Notes: generated from the sequence alone by a model not told the origin. DNA of 64,000 nt from Musa acuminata AAA Group (GCF_036884655.1 NC_088342.1:10783501-10847500), one strand, 5' to 3'; positions 41,798 through 53,380 are shown, numbered from the stretch's first letter. Translations and numbers: made by a program.

Positions 41798-44700
41798 TCA
41801 ATGTGAAGGCATACCGACCAACTGTCGGCATATCTCCTGTCTTTCTTTTGTTAAGGTCTTCGTCAACATGTCTGCTCCGTTGTCATCTGTATGAATTTTC
41901 TGAAGCTGCAACTGCTTCTCTTCAAATACATTTCGAATCCAGTGGTATCTGACATCTATATGCTTTGACTTGGAATGAAACATTGGGTTCTTACACAAAT
42001 GGATGGCACTCTGGCTGTCACAATGCACCACATAATTTTCCTGTTTCAGCCCCAATTCTTGTAAGAATTCTTTCATCCATAACATTTCTTTGCATACCTC
42101 TGTAGCAGCAATATATTCTGCTTCTGTGGTGGAGAGAGCAATACACCTTTGTAACCTGGATTGCCATGACACAGCTCCCCCTGCAAAAGTAAGTACATAA
42201 CCTGAAGTAGACTTCCTCGTATCTATATCTCTTGCCATATCTGCATCTGTGTAACCTGTTAACGCAGGTGGTCCACCTCCAAAGCTTAAACAAACCTTAG
42301 AGCTCCCTCTGAGATATCTAAAAATCCACTTCACTACTGCCCAGTGCTCTTTGCCTGGATTTGCAAGAAATCTACTAGTAACACCCACTGCATATGCGAT
42401 GTCCGGCCTCGTACATACCATTGCATACATTAAACTTCCAACTGCTGAAGCATAAGGAACCTTTTGCATTTTCTCCTTCTCCTCATCACTTGACGGACTC
42501 TGTTCTAAGCACAACTTGAAGTGACCTGCAAGAGGAGAACCAACTGGCTTAGCATTGCTCATACTAAATCTTTCCAATACCTTCTCGATGTATTTCTCCT
42601 GTGACAACCAAATCTTCTTGTTTTTCCTGTCACGAGAAATCTGTATGCCTAGTATTTGCTTTGCTGGCCCCATGTCCTTCATTGCAAAAGACTCACTCAG
42701 TTCCTTCTTCAACCTGTCAATTTTAGACATATCTTTTCCAAGAATAAGTATGTCATCAACATAAAGTAAGAGAATAATAAAATTCTCACCAAACCATTTG
42801 ATGTACACACAATGATCTGAAGCCGTTCTTTTGTATCCATTTTCTGTCATAAATGAATCAAACTTTCTGTACCACTGTCTTGGAGCTTGCTTTAGCCCAT
42901 ACAAGCTCTTCTTCAACTTGCAGACAAAATTATCTTTACCTTTGACTTTGAAGCCTTCTGGTTGCTCCATATAAATTTCCTCCTCCAAATCACCATGAAG
43001 GAAAGCTGTCTTCACATCTAACTGCTCAACCTCCAAGTCCTGGCTAGCAGCAATACCAAGAGCAACACGAATAGAAGACATTTTAACAACAGGAGAAAAT
43101 ATCTCTTCAAAGTCAATACCTTTCTTTTGACCAAAGCCTTTCACAACCAATCTAGCTTTGTACTTTGGTTGAGAACAATATTCTTGAGTCTTCAACCTAA
43201 AAACCCACTTGTTCTTCAAGGCCTTCATTCCATTTGGTAGCAGCACCAAATCATAAGTGTGGTTCTTTTGAAGAGCATCCATCTCTTCCTGCATAGCAAC
43301 TAACCACTTCTCTTTCTGCTCACTCTCAACTGCTTCCTGGTAACTCTCTGGTTCACCTGCATCAGTAAGCATCACATACTCATCTGTAGAGTATCTTCTG
43401 GAAGGTTGACGTTGTCTAGAAGATCTTCTCAATTGAGGTTCTGCGGGAACTTGCTCTCCTACTTCTTCTTGCTCAACATGTCCTGCAGGTAAATCAATAT
43501 CAGGCTCTACACTATTTTCCTGCACATCTCCCCCATCACCCTGATATACTGGAGGAATAACTGGGTCACAATCTGCTAATCCTTCTACAGAAGTCTTGGC
43601 TGGTGCCTTCTTCTTCAAATCCTCAAAGGTTTGATCCTCAAAGAAGACCACATCTCTACTCCTGAACACCTTCTGCTTTTCTGGATCCCAAAGCCTGTAA
43701 CCAAACTGATCATGTGAGTAACCAAGAAAAATACATTCTTTAGACTTACCATCTAGCTTGGACCTCTCATTATCTGGAATATGTGCAAATGCACGACAAC
43801 CAAACACTCTCAAATGCCTGTAGGAAACATCTTTCCCTGACCATACATGCTCTGCAACATCACCATCTAGGGCTGTACATGGTGATAAGTTGATCACATC
43901 AACTGCAGTCCTCAAAGCCTCATCCCAAAACCTTTTGGGTAGCTTGGCCTGTGAAAGCATACATCTGATCTTTTCCATGATGGTGCGGTTCATCCTCTCT
44001 GCAATTGCATTATGCTGAGGTGTACCAGGAACTGTCATCTCATGTTGGATCCCATGCGACCTGCAATAGTCATTAAACAATCCCATATACTCACCACCAT
44101 TATCTGATCTTATGCATTTCAATTTCCTTTCTGTCTCCCTTTCAACCCTGGCATGAAACTCTTTGAAGACGTTAATAACCTGATCTTTGGTCTTCAAAGC
44201 ATAAGCCCAAACTTTCCTGGAAAAATCATCTATAAAAGTGACAAAATAAAGTGCACCACTTATACCAAGAACATCAACAGATCCACCAGGAGTTTTTGTC
44301 CTCAAAGGACCACATACATCTGTATAAACACGGTCTAAGGCATGCATTTTTCTAAACAAAGCAGCACTAGCAAATGAAACTCTATGTTGTTTACCAGCCA
44401 AACAATCAATACAAGGGTTCAGATGTATACCTCTGAGATCTGGTAATACCTCTCTCTTGGAAAGAGCTTGCAGCCCCTTCTCGCTCATGTGTCCCAATCG
44501 CCTATGCCACAACTCCATACTGAAGTCTTTCTCTGTAGCATTTAACTGCTCACCATAAGCTTTAGCCTGCAACCTGTACAAAGTATGACATTTCTTTCCA
44601 TTAGCTATAACAAGAGAACCCTTACTGAGCTTCCATTGCCCTCTGTGAAATCTGCTTTCATACTCTTCATCATCTAGTCTTCCAACTGAAATTAAATTTA

Positions 44701-45790
44701 GCCTCAAGTCAACCACATGCCTCACATCCTTAAGTACCAACTTACAGCCAAGGTTGGTCTTTAAATGGATATCACCCATGCCAATGATGTCTGCTGTGCC
44801 ATAGTTGCCCATCTTGACAACACCAAAGTTTCCAGACCTGTATGTAGCAAAAAACTCCCTCCGTGGTGTAGCATGATAAGAAGCACCTGTGTCAATCACC
44901 CTCTCAAGATCCTGACACACACAAGAAAAAATATCATCAGAAGGAGACAAAATCAAATAATCACCACCCTGCACTGTAGCTGTAGTATTATCCTTTGACT
45001 CTGTAGACTCCACTTCTTTTCCCTTTTTCTTGTTCTTCTTAGGTTGCTTACATTGGTTCTTGTAATGTCCTTTCTCACCACAGTTATAGCAAACAATATC
45101 TTTTCTTGATCTTGACTTGCTCCTACCCATACGTGAACTGCTTCTAGACTTTGACCTTCCTCTGTTCTCTGAGATAAGTGCCTGTGAATCATTCTGAGAT
45201 GTTGCCGAACTCTTTCTTCTCAAATCCTCATTCAACAAACTGCTTGTTACTTGACTCATAGTGACAATACCATCTGGCGCAGAATTACTAAGGGAAACCA
45301 CCAGTGTCTCCCAACTTTCTGGTAATGAACTGAGAAGTAACAATGCCTGCAACTCATCATCAAGAGACATTCTCATAGAGGATAACTGGTTAGTAATACT
45401 CTGCATTTCATTCAAATGCTCAGCAATAGAAGCACCCTCTCTATGTTTTAGGTTCACAAGTTTTCTGATAAAAAAAGCTTTGTTGCCAGCTGTTTTTCTT
45501 TCATAGAGACTTTCCAATTTTTTCCAAAGAGAATATGCAGAAATTTCAGTAGAAACATGGTGAAATACACTATCATCAAGCCACTGTCTAATAAATCCAA
45601 TTGTTTTTCGATCTAACCTCTTCCACTCATCATCTATCATAGTTGTAGGTTTTGCACTATCCCCTTGCAAAGGTCCATACAAATCTTTGCAATACAAGAG
45701 ATCTTCCATTCTTGGTTTCCATATCATCCAATTATTTCCATTCAAACTAATCATGCGAGAAATATTACTAGCCTCCATGTTCAAATACAA
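41798..45790 (-). CDS. Copia-A gag-pol polyprotein, 1,330 aa
   Basis: One uninterrupted frame of normal copia length. Order: gag (about 1-225, WMIWKPRMEDLLYCKDLYGP); zinc knuckle CYNCGEKGHYKNQC (about 234-247); protease DTGASYHATP (about 298); pre-integrase [12 protein letters not shown] with a CxxC; integrase core (YTDVCGPL, IRSDNGGEY, HNAIAERMNRT giving D, D, E); RT from about 830 (KNKWVFRLKTQEY, QLDVKTAFLHGDLEEEIYME, LLLYVDDILIL near 1010); RNase H (GYTDADMARDIDTRKSTSGY, ALSTTEAEYIAATE); C-terminus ending ICRQLVGMPSH. Integrase before RT defines Ty1/copia. All catalytic motifs are present. The real start may be the Met at 45,778 (MEASNISRM). Confidence 0.95.
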   Translation of the reverse strand: MYLNMEASNISRMISLNGNNWMIWKPRMEDLLYCKDLYGPLQGDSAKPTTMIDDEWKRLDRKTIGFIRQWLDDSVFHHVSTEISAYSLWKKLESLYERKTAGNKAFFIRKLVNLKHREGASIAEHLNEMQSITNQLSSMRMSLDDELQALLLLSSLPESWETLVVSLSNSAPDGIVTMSQVTSSLLNEDLRRKSSATSQNDSQALISENRGRSKSRSSSRMGRSKSRSRKDIVCYNCGEKGHYKNQCKQPKKNKKKGKEVESTESKDNTTATVQGGDYLILSPSDDIFSCVCQDLERVIDTGASYHATPRREFFATYRSGNFGVVKMGNYGTADIIGMGDIHLKTNLGCKLVLKDVRHVVDLRLNLISVGRLDDEEYESRFHRGQWKLSKGSLVIANGKKCHTLYRLQAKAYGEQLNATEKDFSMELWHRRLGHMSEKGLQALSKREVLPDLRGIHLNPCIDCLAGKQHRVSFASAALFRKMHALDRVYTDVCGPLRTKTPGGSVDVLGISGALYFVTFIDDFSRKVWAYALKTKDQVINVFKEFHARVERETERKLKCIRSDNGGEYMGLFNDYCRSHGIQHEMTVPGTPQHNAIAERMNRTIMEKIRCMLSQAKLPKRFWDEALRTAVDVINLSPCTALDGDVAEHVWSGKDVSYRHLRVFGCRAFAHIPDNERSKLDGKSKECIFLGYSHDQFGYRLWDPEKQKVFRSRDVVFFEDQTFEDLKKKAPAKTSVEGLADCDPVIPPVYQGDGGDVQENSVEPDIDLPAGHVEQEEVGEQVPAEPQLRRSSRQRQPSRRYSTDEYVMLTDAGEPESYQEAVESEQKEKWLVAMQEEMDALQKNHTYDLVLLPNGMKALKNKWVFRLKTQEYCSQPKYKARLVVKGFGQKKGIDFEEIFSPVVKMSSIRVALGIAASQDLEVEQLDVKTAFLHGDLEEEIYMEQPEGFKVKGKDNFVCKLKKSLYGLKQAPRQWYRKFDSFMTENGYKRTASDHCVYIKWFGENFIILLLYVDDILILGKDMSKIDRLKKELSESFAMKDMGPAKQILGIQISRDRKNKKIWLSQEKYIEKVLERFSMSNAKPVGSPLAGHFKLCLEQSPSSDEEKEKMQKVPYASAVGSLMYAMVCTRPDIAYAVGVTSRFLANPGKEHWAVVKWIFRYLRGSSKVCLSFGGGPPALTGYTDADMARDIDTRKSTSGYVLTFAGGAVSWQSRLQRCIALSTTEAEYIAATEVCKEMLWMKEFLQELGLKQENYVVHCDSQSAIHLCKNPMFHSKSKHIDVRYHWIRNVFEEKQLQLQKIHTDDNGADMLTKTLTKERQEICRQLVGMPSH

Positions 45791-45811
45791 AAATTAAATC
45801 ACCAAAACCCC

Positions 45812-45823
45812 GCTCTGATACCA
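45812..45823 (-). promoter_or_regulatory. Copia-A primer binding site
   Basis: TGGTATCAGAGC on the minus strand, 2 nt inside the 5' LTR; complementary to the 3' end of initiator tRNA-Met. Confidence 0.92.
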
Positions 45824-45825
45824 GT

Positions 45826-46430
45826 TGATGGGGATATAAACAGGAATAACCTTTGTATAGGAACAAATACTAGAAGACCAAAATACGCAGCGGAATAAAA
45901 TGGAAACACAATCAAACAGAACACCAAGATATACGTGGAAAACCCCTTCAATGTGAAGGGTAAAAACCACGGGGGCAAACTAGAGATAATCCACTATGAG
46001 AATAATGAATATACAAATCTCAATCTCTTGCCCAAAACCCAAGCAACAACCACAAGAGAATAACTGGGATACAAGGATCACGTTACTGCCCACAATATCT
46101 AAAACCTCCCAAGTAATCACAGCAAGAGCCTACTGTAGATTTGATCTAACCTGAGATGAGAATACTGTTAGATGATTGTGAACAGTCTCTCTGCGTTGTC
46201 CTTGTCTTCTTCCCTTTCTTTCTCTTCCTCTTCTGCCTTGTTCTCCTTCTTCTCTTTGGAATCTCGTCGCTACAAAGATCTGCCTCGTTGCTGCCTTTTT
46301 ATATCTTTAATCTGCCTCTAAAACGCAGCCACCACACCCCCCTAATCTTAATTAGGGTTAGGTTAAGAGGGGGTGTGAGCTGTGGGCTGATAAAGCCCAC
46401 ATGGGCTGAATATGGGCCATCAGCCCAACA
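45826..46430 (-). repeat. Copia-A 5' LTR
   Basis: 605 bp; carries the element's promoter. Differences seen from the other LTR lie near 45,856, 46,164, 46,168, 46,304 and 46,342. Confidence 0.95.
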
Positions 46431-46435
46431 GATGC

Positions 46436-47589
46436 GGCGGGTACAGATGTTGCGGGCGACTCGTTGAAGCCTGTGTAATCTTCCTTTATAATAAAGGTCT
46501 CAAACTTTTTTTCCAACATTCATGAATGCCGTGATTTGCCCACTTTGTTAGGTGCTGATGCAGACAAAAAGATACGGTGCACTATGGTTATTATAGATCG
46601 ATATATATATCCAGGATATTGCCACAAATACTTGGCATCATAATCTTATCCTGTAGTACTGGAGTGAAAGAAACGAAGGCATGCAATGTGGCAAACACCG
46701 CATCGATCGATCTTTTCAGCAACGACATCAGCTTAATCTGTAAAATTTGGTCCTCTACCCAAAAGATCATAATCGTTGGTGACTGTGTCGTTGCCGCAGA
46801 GTTAGCACGGCTTGGTCCATAGGTCGATATCCGGAGTTCTCGGTCGGTCGAGAGAAGTGTTAGAGTTGACTGGATTGAGGGTCGGGTTGTCGGCATCGTC
46901 TTCTGGGAAGGCATCTCTCAGTTGGTTTGTAGAAGCACTGAAGCTGACCGTATCAGGAGGTTGGGACAATGACACCATCTTATGTCAAGGCATCTCTCTA
47001 AGTCGGGATGGCTGCGTCTCCGAGAGTGGCCGAGCTCCTGCACAAAGGCCCTCGTCGGGGGGTTCCTGACTTTGGCCCCTCGTAGATTAAGTTAGTGGTC
47101 GCTTTTTCCTCTTTTTTTCTCCGTCCCCTGGCTAGATGCCAGTCAGGGGCTTTTATACTATTGCGTGGGGATCGATCGTATGCGGATTTGGCATGGCGAT
47201 CGATCCCTCGAGTGACGAGATGGTACCGCTACGCGGTCGCCGCCCGGTATGTACGGAATGGCGCCATGCGTTGTACGAGTCTCAGCTCGGGGAGGGGAAG
47301 CACCCCCTCGTGCTGACTTGGCAGGGGCATGATGCGGTGCAGATCATGACGTGATTGGAATCCAAAATATGCCTTATCAATTCTCCCCCTCCCCCCCTAC
47401 CGTGGCATGCCATGGGGTCCTTATAAAAGGGCAAGGGGCATGCCTAGTTCATAGAAGTACAACCTGTGAATCGGTTGTTCGTGATGGGTGGGCAGACTGA
47501 TCTATCGCAGGGCAGCCCGATGGACTGTGCTTTGCGTCTTGGGCAAGGCCGGACCCGTTGGATGAACGTCCGAACTTGGATGCAGGTGG
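46436..47589 (+). other. LTR-like or promoter-bearing region of a decayed gypsy-type element
   Basis: 46,436-46,800 shows nothing recognisable. From about 46,800 the sequence becomes GC-richer with 'cctcgtcggggggttcctga' style words typical, to my memory, of Musaceae gypsy LTRs. A TATA-like TTATAAAAG sits at 47,421, in the right place to drive plus-strand transcription into the array and ORF that follow. LTR limits could not be fixed. Confidence 0.35.
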
Positions 47590-48440
47590 AGCATCCGAGC
47601 AATTGAACTCGGGCAAGGATTGAGCTGGCGAGTCGCTGGTCAGCGGACCGAGCAGTGTGACTCAAGTAGAGACTGAACCTATTGGCCGAACAACTAGACT
47701 CGGGCTCAGGTTGGACTGGCGAGTCGCTAGTTGGTAGACTAAGCTACATGACCCGGGCAAGCCTGAACCTGTTGGCCGAGCAACTGGACTCAAGCTCAGG
47801 TTGGACTGGCGAGTCGTTGGTCGACAGACCGAGCTGTGTGACTCGGGAAGAGGCTGAACCTGTTGGCCGAGCAATTGGACTTGGGCTCAAGTAGGACTGG
47901 CGAGTTGCTGATCGACAGACCAAGTTGTGTGACCCGGGCAGAGACAACCTGTTTGCTGAGCAATTGGACTCGGGTTCAGGTAGGATTGGCAAGTCACTAG
48001 TCGGCGGACCAAGCTGTGCGACCCGGCCAGAGACTGAACCTTTTGGCCAAGCAACTGGACTCAAGCTCATGTAGGACTAGCGAGCCGCTAGTCGGCAGAC
48101 CGAGCTATGCAACCCGGGCAGAGATTAAACCTGTTGGTCGAGCAACTGGACTTGATCTCAGGTAGGACTGGCTGGTCACTGGTCGGCGGACCGAACTGTG
48201 CGACTCGGGCAAAGACAACCTGTTGGCCGAGCAATTGGACTCGGGCTTAGGTAGGATTGGCGAGTCACTGGTCAACGAATTGAGCTTCATGACTCGGGCA
48301 GAGATAACCTATTGGCCGAGCAACTGGACTCGTGCTTAGGTAGGACTAGCGAGTCATTGGTCAGCGGATCGAGCTGTGCGACCCGGGCAGAGACTGAACT
48401 TATTGGCCGAGCGATTGGACTCGAGCTCAAGTTGGACTGA
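47590..48440 (+). repeat. ~90-bp tandem array, about 9-10 units
   Basis: The words 'gttggccgagcaactggact', 'ggactggcgagtc' and 'gaccgagctgtgcgacccgg' recur at 47,681, 47,771, 47,862, 47,951, 48,042, 48,133, 48,222, 48,311 and 48,402. Spacing is 89-91 bp, alternating between a 'gactgaacct' and a shorter 'gacaacct' form. Frames on both strands across it are repeat readings. Confidence 0.88.
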
Positions 48441-48752
48441 TTTGGGTGACGACCACCGACCGACGCGTCGAAATGCATGTTGAGTGGCACACGCGCGTGT
48501 CACAGCGCGCATGTGTCATAACGAGCGGGGCAACAAAGGTGCTGGTGGGAAATTTCCTATCACGAGCGGGCTTCTGGCAGGAAACTTCCTGTCATGAGCA
48601 GGCTTTTGGCGAGAGCTTCAAAACTAGGGAATCCTAGGAGATCCAAGGAGTTATGGCGGGTTTAAATGCTATGATCATCTCTTCCCTCGGGGAGCCCAAA
48701 TGTTGGCTTTAGGGTAGCGTGTTTCTTCTTTATAAACCCTTGACTGTGGAAT

Positions 48753-49990
48753 GTGGTGGCATTGCTCAGTCACTGTTTTCCCTACTTATGCCTCGGATCG
48801 CTGCTTGTTGGTTTGAGGTCGGGATGTCTTCATCTTCCTCTTCCCCCTCCCTCTTCGAGTCGATCGATTTCCGAGATCAGCAGCTCGGGTTCTGGTAGTT
48901 CTAGGGTAGAGGTGATTAGTTTTTCGCCAGGTGGCTCAGTCCTAGTAGATTCAAAGGCCTTTGCGGCCTTGCAAGTGATTAGGTCATGGCATGATGTTGA
49001 CTTGGTGGTGCCTGAGAACCTATTATGTCCAATTCGGGATCGTTACAGTATCCCAAAGAATTATAGACTTCATGCTTCGCGTCCTGGTCAGCATCCTTAC
49101 GACCCATTTCCTAATGGGTTCAGGCTGACCATGGATGCTTTAGAGGCGGGGTTGCACTTCCCGCTGCACCAGGTCATTGAAGAATGCCTCCACTGGTGGG
49201 GGATCTCACCGTCCCAGATGGCACCGAACTCCTGGCATTATTTGGTGGTTTTTCTCGGGGAGTGTCAGGGGGCAGGGATCGAACCGACCCAAATCCTCTT
49301 CTTAGCCTTCTTTCACCTATGCAAGGGGCGGGGCGGGTATTACCTGACTGCCCAAAGTGGGTTTAAGATTAGCGGGGCACCCTCCAACAACAAGGGGTGG
49401 AAGGCCTGTCATTTCTTCATGAGTTATAGTCGGGGTAGGGGTTTTGCATTGGGTGGACTTCCCGGGCTATTAACAACGTTCCCTCTTTTCTTTCGCACGA
49501 AGAGACCGAGGGCGTGGAGTGATTGAGAGAGATCCTGTCCTCCTCTCGGGCCATTAGGGGAATGACCAAGGAGTGGTTGGTTGAAGCAAGGCTAATCCTA
49601 ACCACTAGGGGTATGATCAGATTCGTGCCCAGGGTGCTCCCTCTTCTTTTTTCTTTTTCTGATGTCTTACTAATTGTACCTTTGTTTCGCAGACATGGTG
49701 AACTTCTAGATTCTGAAGGGGATGCCTCGCTCTTCGGCCGTGGTGCAGCCATCCCGAGAGTGCGAAGGATCCGACTCCGAGGTTCCTTCAAAAAAGGGCA
49801 CATTAGCGTGTGGGTCGAAGTCACCTAGGGAGCCGGAGGCGGGTCAGCCGAAGAAGAAGGCCAAGGTCAACACCCGAAAGGTTTCGGAAGGTATGGCGAA
49901 CTGCAGAGTGGTGACCCTGGGGATGGGTGAGTCAGGTGGCAGCCTCCAGGGGATGGGTGAGTCGGAAGGTTTGGACGATACCACCAGCCA
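48753..49990 (+). pseudogene. Decayed gypsy-type ORF with Transposase_28-like domain
   Basis: 48,753-49,526 reads 257 codons, including FRLTMDALEAGLHFPLHQVI, EECLHWWGISPSQMAPNSWH and GAPSNNKGWKACHFF. I recognise this from plant proteins labelled 'putative gypsy type transposon' (Transposase_28). Near 49,450-49,465 the similarity shifts frame (INNVPSFLSHEETEGVE), meets a TGA at about 49,521 and goes on as REILSSSRAIRGMTKEWLVE (49,523 on). A probable intron follows (GTGCCC at about 49,627 to TTTCGCAG at 49,692), then a basic, Lys-rich tail (PKKKAKVNTRK) until it is cut off by the sirevirus LTR near 49,993. No pol is visible. Confidence 0.65.
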
Positions 49991-49992
49991 GA

Positions 49993-52900
49993 CTGATGGT
50001 ACCACCGCTTGACATAGTTTGAGAGATCATGTTTGTGCAGCATTATCGCTTGACATAGTTTGAGAGATTGAGTGCCATAGCCTGGGCTAGCTATGGGTCA
50101 CTGAATGAGCCTTCCACTTAGCTCGAAACAGCCCCAATTCAGGTCCAATTGGTTCCTAATTGAGTTAGCATTGTTTCACCCCAATACCAACTCAATTAGA
50201 CCTAAACTAACTCGATCTAAACATAATTAATTACAAGCATGAATCCTATGTTGTCTAACATGTCATTGGTTCATCCAACGCTTCGTCCGATCTTTCAATG
50301 CATCGTCCTCTCCTTCGGCGTATTGCCCAATCGGTATGTTGATTCCCGTAACTTTCGATCTCCTTTGCGCAATGTCTAATCCTTCGGCTTGATACTCGAA
50401 CTCATGGCATGAAGACCTTCTCCTATTACGTCGATCAATCCTCTAGCTCGACGTCCAATCTCTTGACATGTTCCACTCTCGCCCAACGTCTGATTCCTCC
50501 TACTTTAATCGATTTATCTTTTCTGATCAAAGTTAGTCCTATGTCACTGAAAATACATATTAGATCGTAAAATCATCAATTGATTTCATCATCAAAATCC
50601 GATATTCAATAATCTTCTCCTTTTTAATGATGACAACCAATTGATGATAGAGGTTAAACTAAACTCCCTCTATCAACATGCTAATTGAGATGAACCTTGA
50701 ATTCAAATTGAATTCAAATAAAAATAATTTTAATCATGAATATTTCATCATTGCATGGATCAATAATTATAAGTTGAAGTATTGCATGTATAATACCAAA
50801 TTATCATGTTAATTTTTAAAATATAAAATCATCATCACATACCAGATTTCAAATCATCATTCATAATTTTATAATATCAAATTATATCATACCATGTATG
50901 ATCATCATAACTTCGCATTGTATGCATTATCATAATATCATGAGCGTTTCATGCATAATTTCATATTATAACTTCTCCCCCTTTGTCATCAACAAAAATG
51001 AGAAAAGTACAATTAGTAAATTTTTTTAAATATGCAATCTAGTAAGATAGTAAGTTTTGAACATACAAACTAGCAAGTTTTAAAGATATGCAAGTTTAGC
51101 AATTCTTTACTTCCTGAGATGGATAAGATAACACTTTTGCTTCTCTTGAAATTACAAGCTAGTAATTCTTGCTTCTCTTTTGAGATATGTAAGAGAGCAT
51201 GCTTGTTTTTCTTTACGATATTTAAGCTAGCAAGTATTCAAGCTAATAATTTAGCAAGAGTTACATCACTTTAGATCATGCAAGCTAACACGTTAGCAAG
51301 TGTTATTTCTCTTTGAAGTACGAAGGCTAGCAATTTTTGCTTCTCTTGAGATAAGTAAGCTAGTACTTTTCACTTGAGATGCCTAAGACAGCAAGTTTTT
51401 ACTTCTTTGAAAACAACTCATTTTTTATAGAAAAGTAATTTTATAGAAAAGTAATTTAAAAACAACTCATGAAATGCATCAAGTAATTTTATAGAAAAGT
51501 AAAGGGGTTTTGGTTGAGTCACTTACCTCACTGCTAAAAGCCACCAAGGCGTAGTTTGCCACCTCTTATTTATCGACTTGCTCCTTGTCTTTGGATGCAC
51601 TCGAATCGTCCTAAGTCTTTTTGAGTGCTTTCGTTTTCTTTTGTAGCTTTTTGTTCACTTTCGGATATTCCCTTTTGAAGTACCCCGACCGACTGCATTT
51701 ATAGCAAGTTATTTTATACTTTTTAAATTTATTTTTATTCTTAGATTCTTGTTTTATGAGTTTCTTTAATTTTATTGTAAGGAGATCAAGGTCATCATCA
51801 CTTGAGCTTTCGCTCGAGTGGACTTCTTTTGTTTTAAGTACCAAATCCTTCATATTTTTTAGTAGATTATTTTCAAGTTCATCATGTGCTATACATGTCA
51901 TTTCATAGGTCATCAAAGACCCGATAAGTTCTTTAAGCGGAAAGTTATTTAGGTCATTTGCTTCTTATATTGTCTTTACTTTAGGATCCTAACTTTTTGG
52001 AATAGATCTTAGAATCTTGTTTACAAGTTTAAGATTAGAAAAACTTTTACCAAATGCTTTTAGATCATTGACGACATCCATAAAATGAGTATACATGTCT
52101 CCAATGGCCTCATTTGGTTTCATGTGAAATAACTCATAGTTATGAACCAAAAGATTAATTTTTTACTCTTTAACCCTACTTGTGCCTTCGTGTGTGACTT
52201 TGAGTGTGTGTAAATATTATATGTTGTTTCGTATATAGAAATCTAATTAAATTTATTTTTATCAAGAGCACAAAAACAAAGCATTCATTGCTTTAGCATT
52301 CAAGGAGAAAGTCTTCTTTTCCAAATCATTCCATTCATTCATTGGTTTGGAAGACTTCTCAAAACCGCTTTTAACAATGTTCCACAACTCAAAATCTATA
52401 TAAAATAAAAAAATTCTCATTTTAGTTTTTCAATATATGTAGTTCATCCCATTGAACATAGGAGGACAAGTGATCGAAAGACTCTCTAGATTGCTAGTAA
52501 AAGCCATTTGTCTTAGGTGTTAAACCAAAAGAAAAAAACCTTGGCTATGATATCAACTGTTTGGATCGAAATTGGCACTAAGAGGGGGGAGGGGGTAAAT
52601 TAGTGCTTTTATAAAACTTACGTCGATTCGAAAACTCATTCAATGTAGAAAAATCATTTCGATAAAGCCCGTATCAGAAAGTATTTAAACATAGTTAGTG
52701 CAAATATAAAGTGAAGTGAGTAGCTAAGTAAGCAATAAAAGTAAGTAGCAAAAGAAAAGAGAATACCGGATTTATAGTGGTTAGGTTGTCTCAACCTACG
52801 TTCACTCTTGATTTCTCTTCACTTGATGCCACTAGCTTTCGCTACCAATCTTCTTTCCGATGGGCGAAAATCAACTACCCTTACAACTCTTTCTCCTTTT

Positions 52901-53380
52901 GGCAGGCTCAAGAGAAAATCTTTATAAGTTTTCCACATCTCTTAGAATGAACTCTAAACTCTAAGAGGTGGAGGGGAACACTCAATATTTTTCAAGCTTT
53001 TTCAAATCTTTTTCATTAAGAATTCTTTTCCCCTTTTTACCCTTTTTTCTTGCTTACCTAAGTAAGAAAGAGTGGGGTATTTATACACTCCAAATAACTT
53101 CAAAAATTGAGTTAAAGACAGTCTCATCCCGTGTTTCCCGGGTCCTGGCGATACCATCGCCTGCAACATTGTCACTAGATGGTACCATCGCTTGACATAA
53201 TCTAGAAGACTATGTATGTACGATACCACCGCGAAGTTTGACAGTGCCACCGCTTGGGCCAACTATGGGGCATTGAATGAGCCTTCTTCTTGGCCTAAAA
53301 CAACCTCAATTTAGCTCTAGTTGGCCCAAAATTGAGTTGAGATTGTTTCATCCAAATACTGACTCAATTAGACCTAAACT
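49993..53380 (-). mobile_element. Old sirevirus-like element without pol, 'Sire-A'
   Basis: Left (3') LTR remnant 49,993-50,611, internal 50,612-52,558, right (5') LTR 52,559-53,380, which is cut by insertion of Sire-B. The two LTR parts share 'gcattgaatgagcc'/'tcactgaatgagcc' and 'actcaattagacctaaact'. The PBS is degenerate ('ttgatatcatagcc' on the minus strand). Coding content is only a worn gag at 51,520-52,540; the rest (50,612-51,500) is AT-rich, with PPT-like sites. It is the same layout as Sire-B. Confidence 0.72.
51520..52540 (-). pseudogene. Sire-A gag remnant
   Basis: Best part is 51,611-51,916: MMTYEMTCIAHDELENN and a damaged zinc knuckle CYKCSRSGYFKREYP, where the usual His and last Cys are Tyr. 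EVANYALVAF then follows after two stops. The upstream half (to 52,540) carries further gag words, but with stops and frameshifts. Nothing pol-like follows. Confidence 0.7.

Larger units (their letters stand above)
41151..46430 (-). mobile_element. Complete Ty1/copia element (Tork/TNT1-like), 'Copia-A'
   Basis: A 5,280-bp element with 605-bp LTRs at both ends, target duplication GATGC at 41,146-41,150 and 46,431-46,435, tRNA-iMet PBS at 45,812-45,823, PPT at 41,756-41,767 and one uninterrupted gag-pol frame. On its own strand it starts TGTTGGGCTGATGG and ends TATCCCCATCA. By eye the LTRs differ at about five positions, so it is a young and possibly still competent insertion. It lies about 1.7 kb upstream of the MIR166 hairpin. 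Confidence 0.95.

Noticed and set aside
45812..45823. tRNA gene fragment at the 'gctctgatacca' words
   Set aside because: These are primer binding sites adjacent to LTRs (also at 58,335 and 62,007), not tRNA genes; no cloverleaf surrounds them.
47662..48490. Series of minus-strand frames with repeated 'SCSANRLSLPES' words
   Set aside because: Translation of the ~90-bp tandem array; the peptide repeat follows the DNA period and has no start or domain context.
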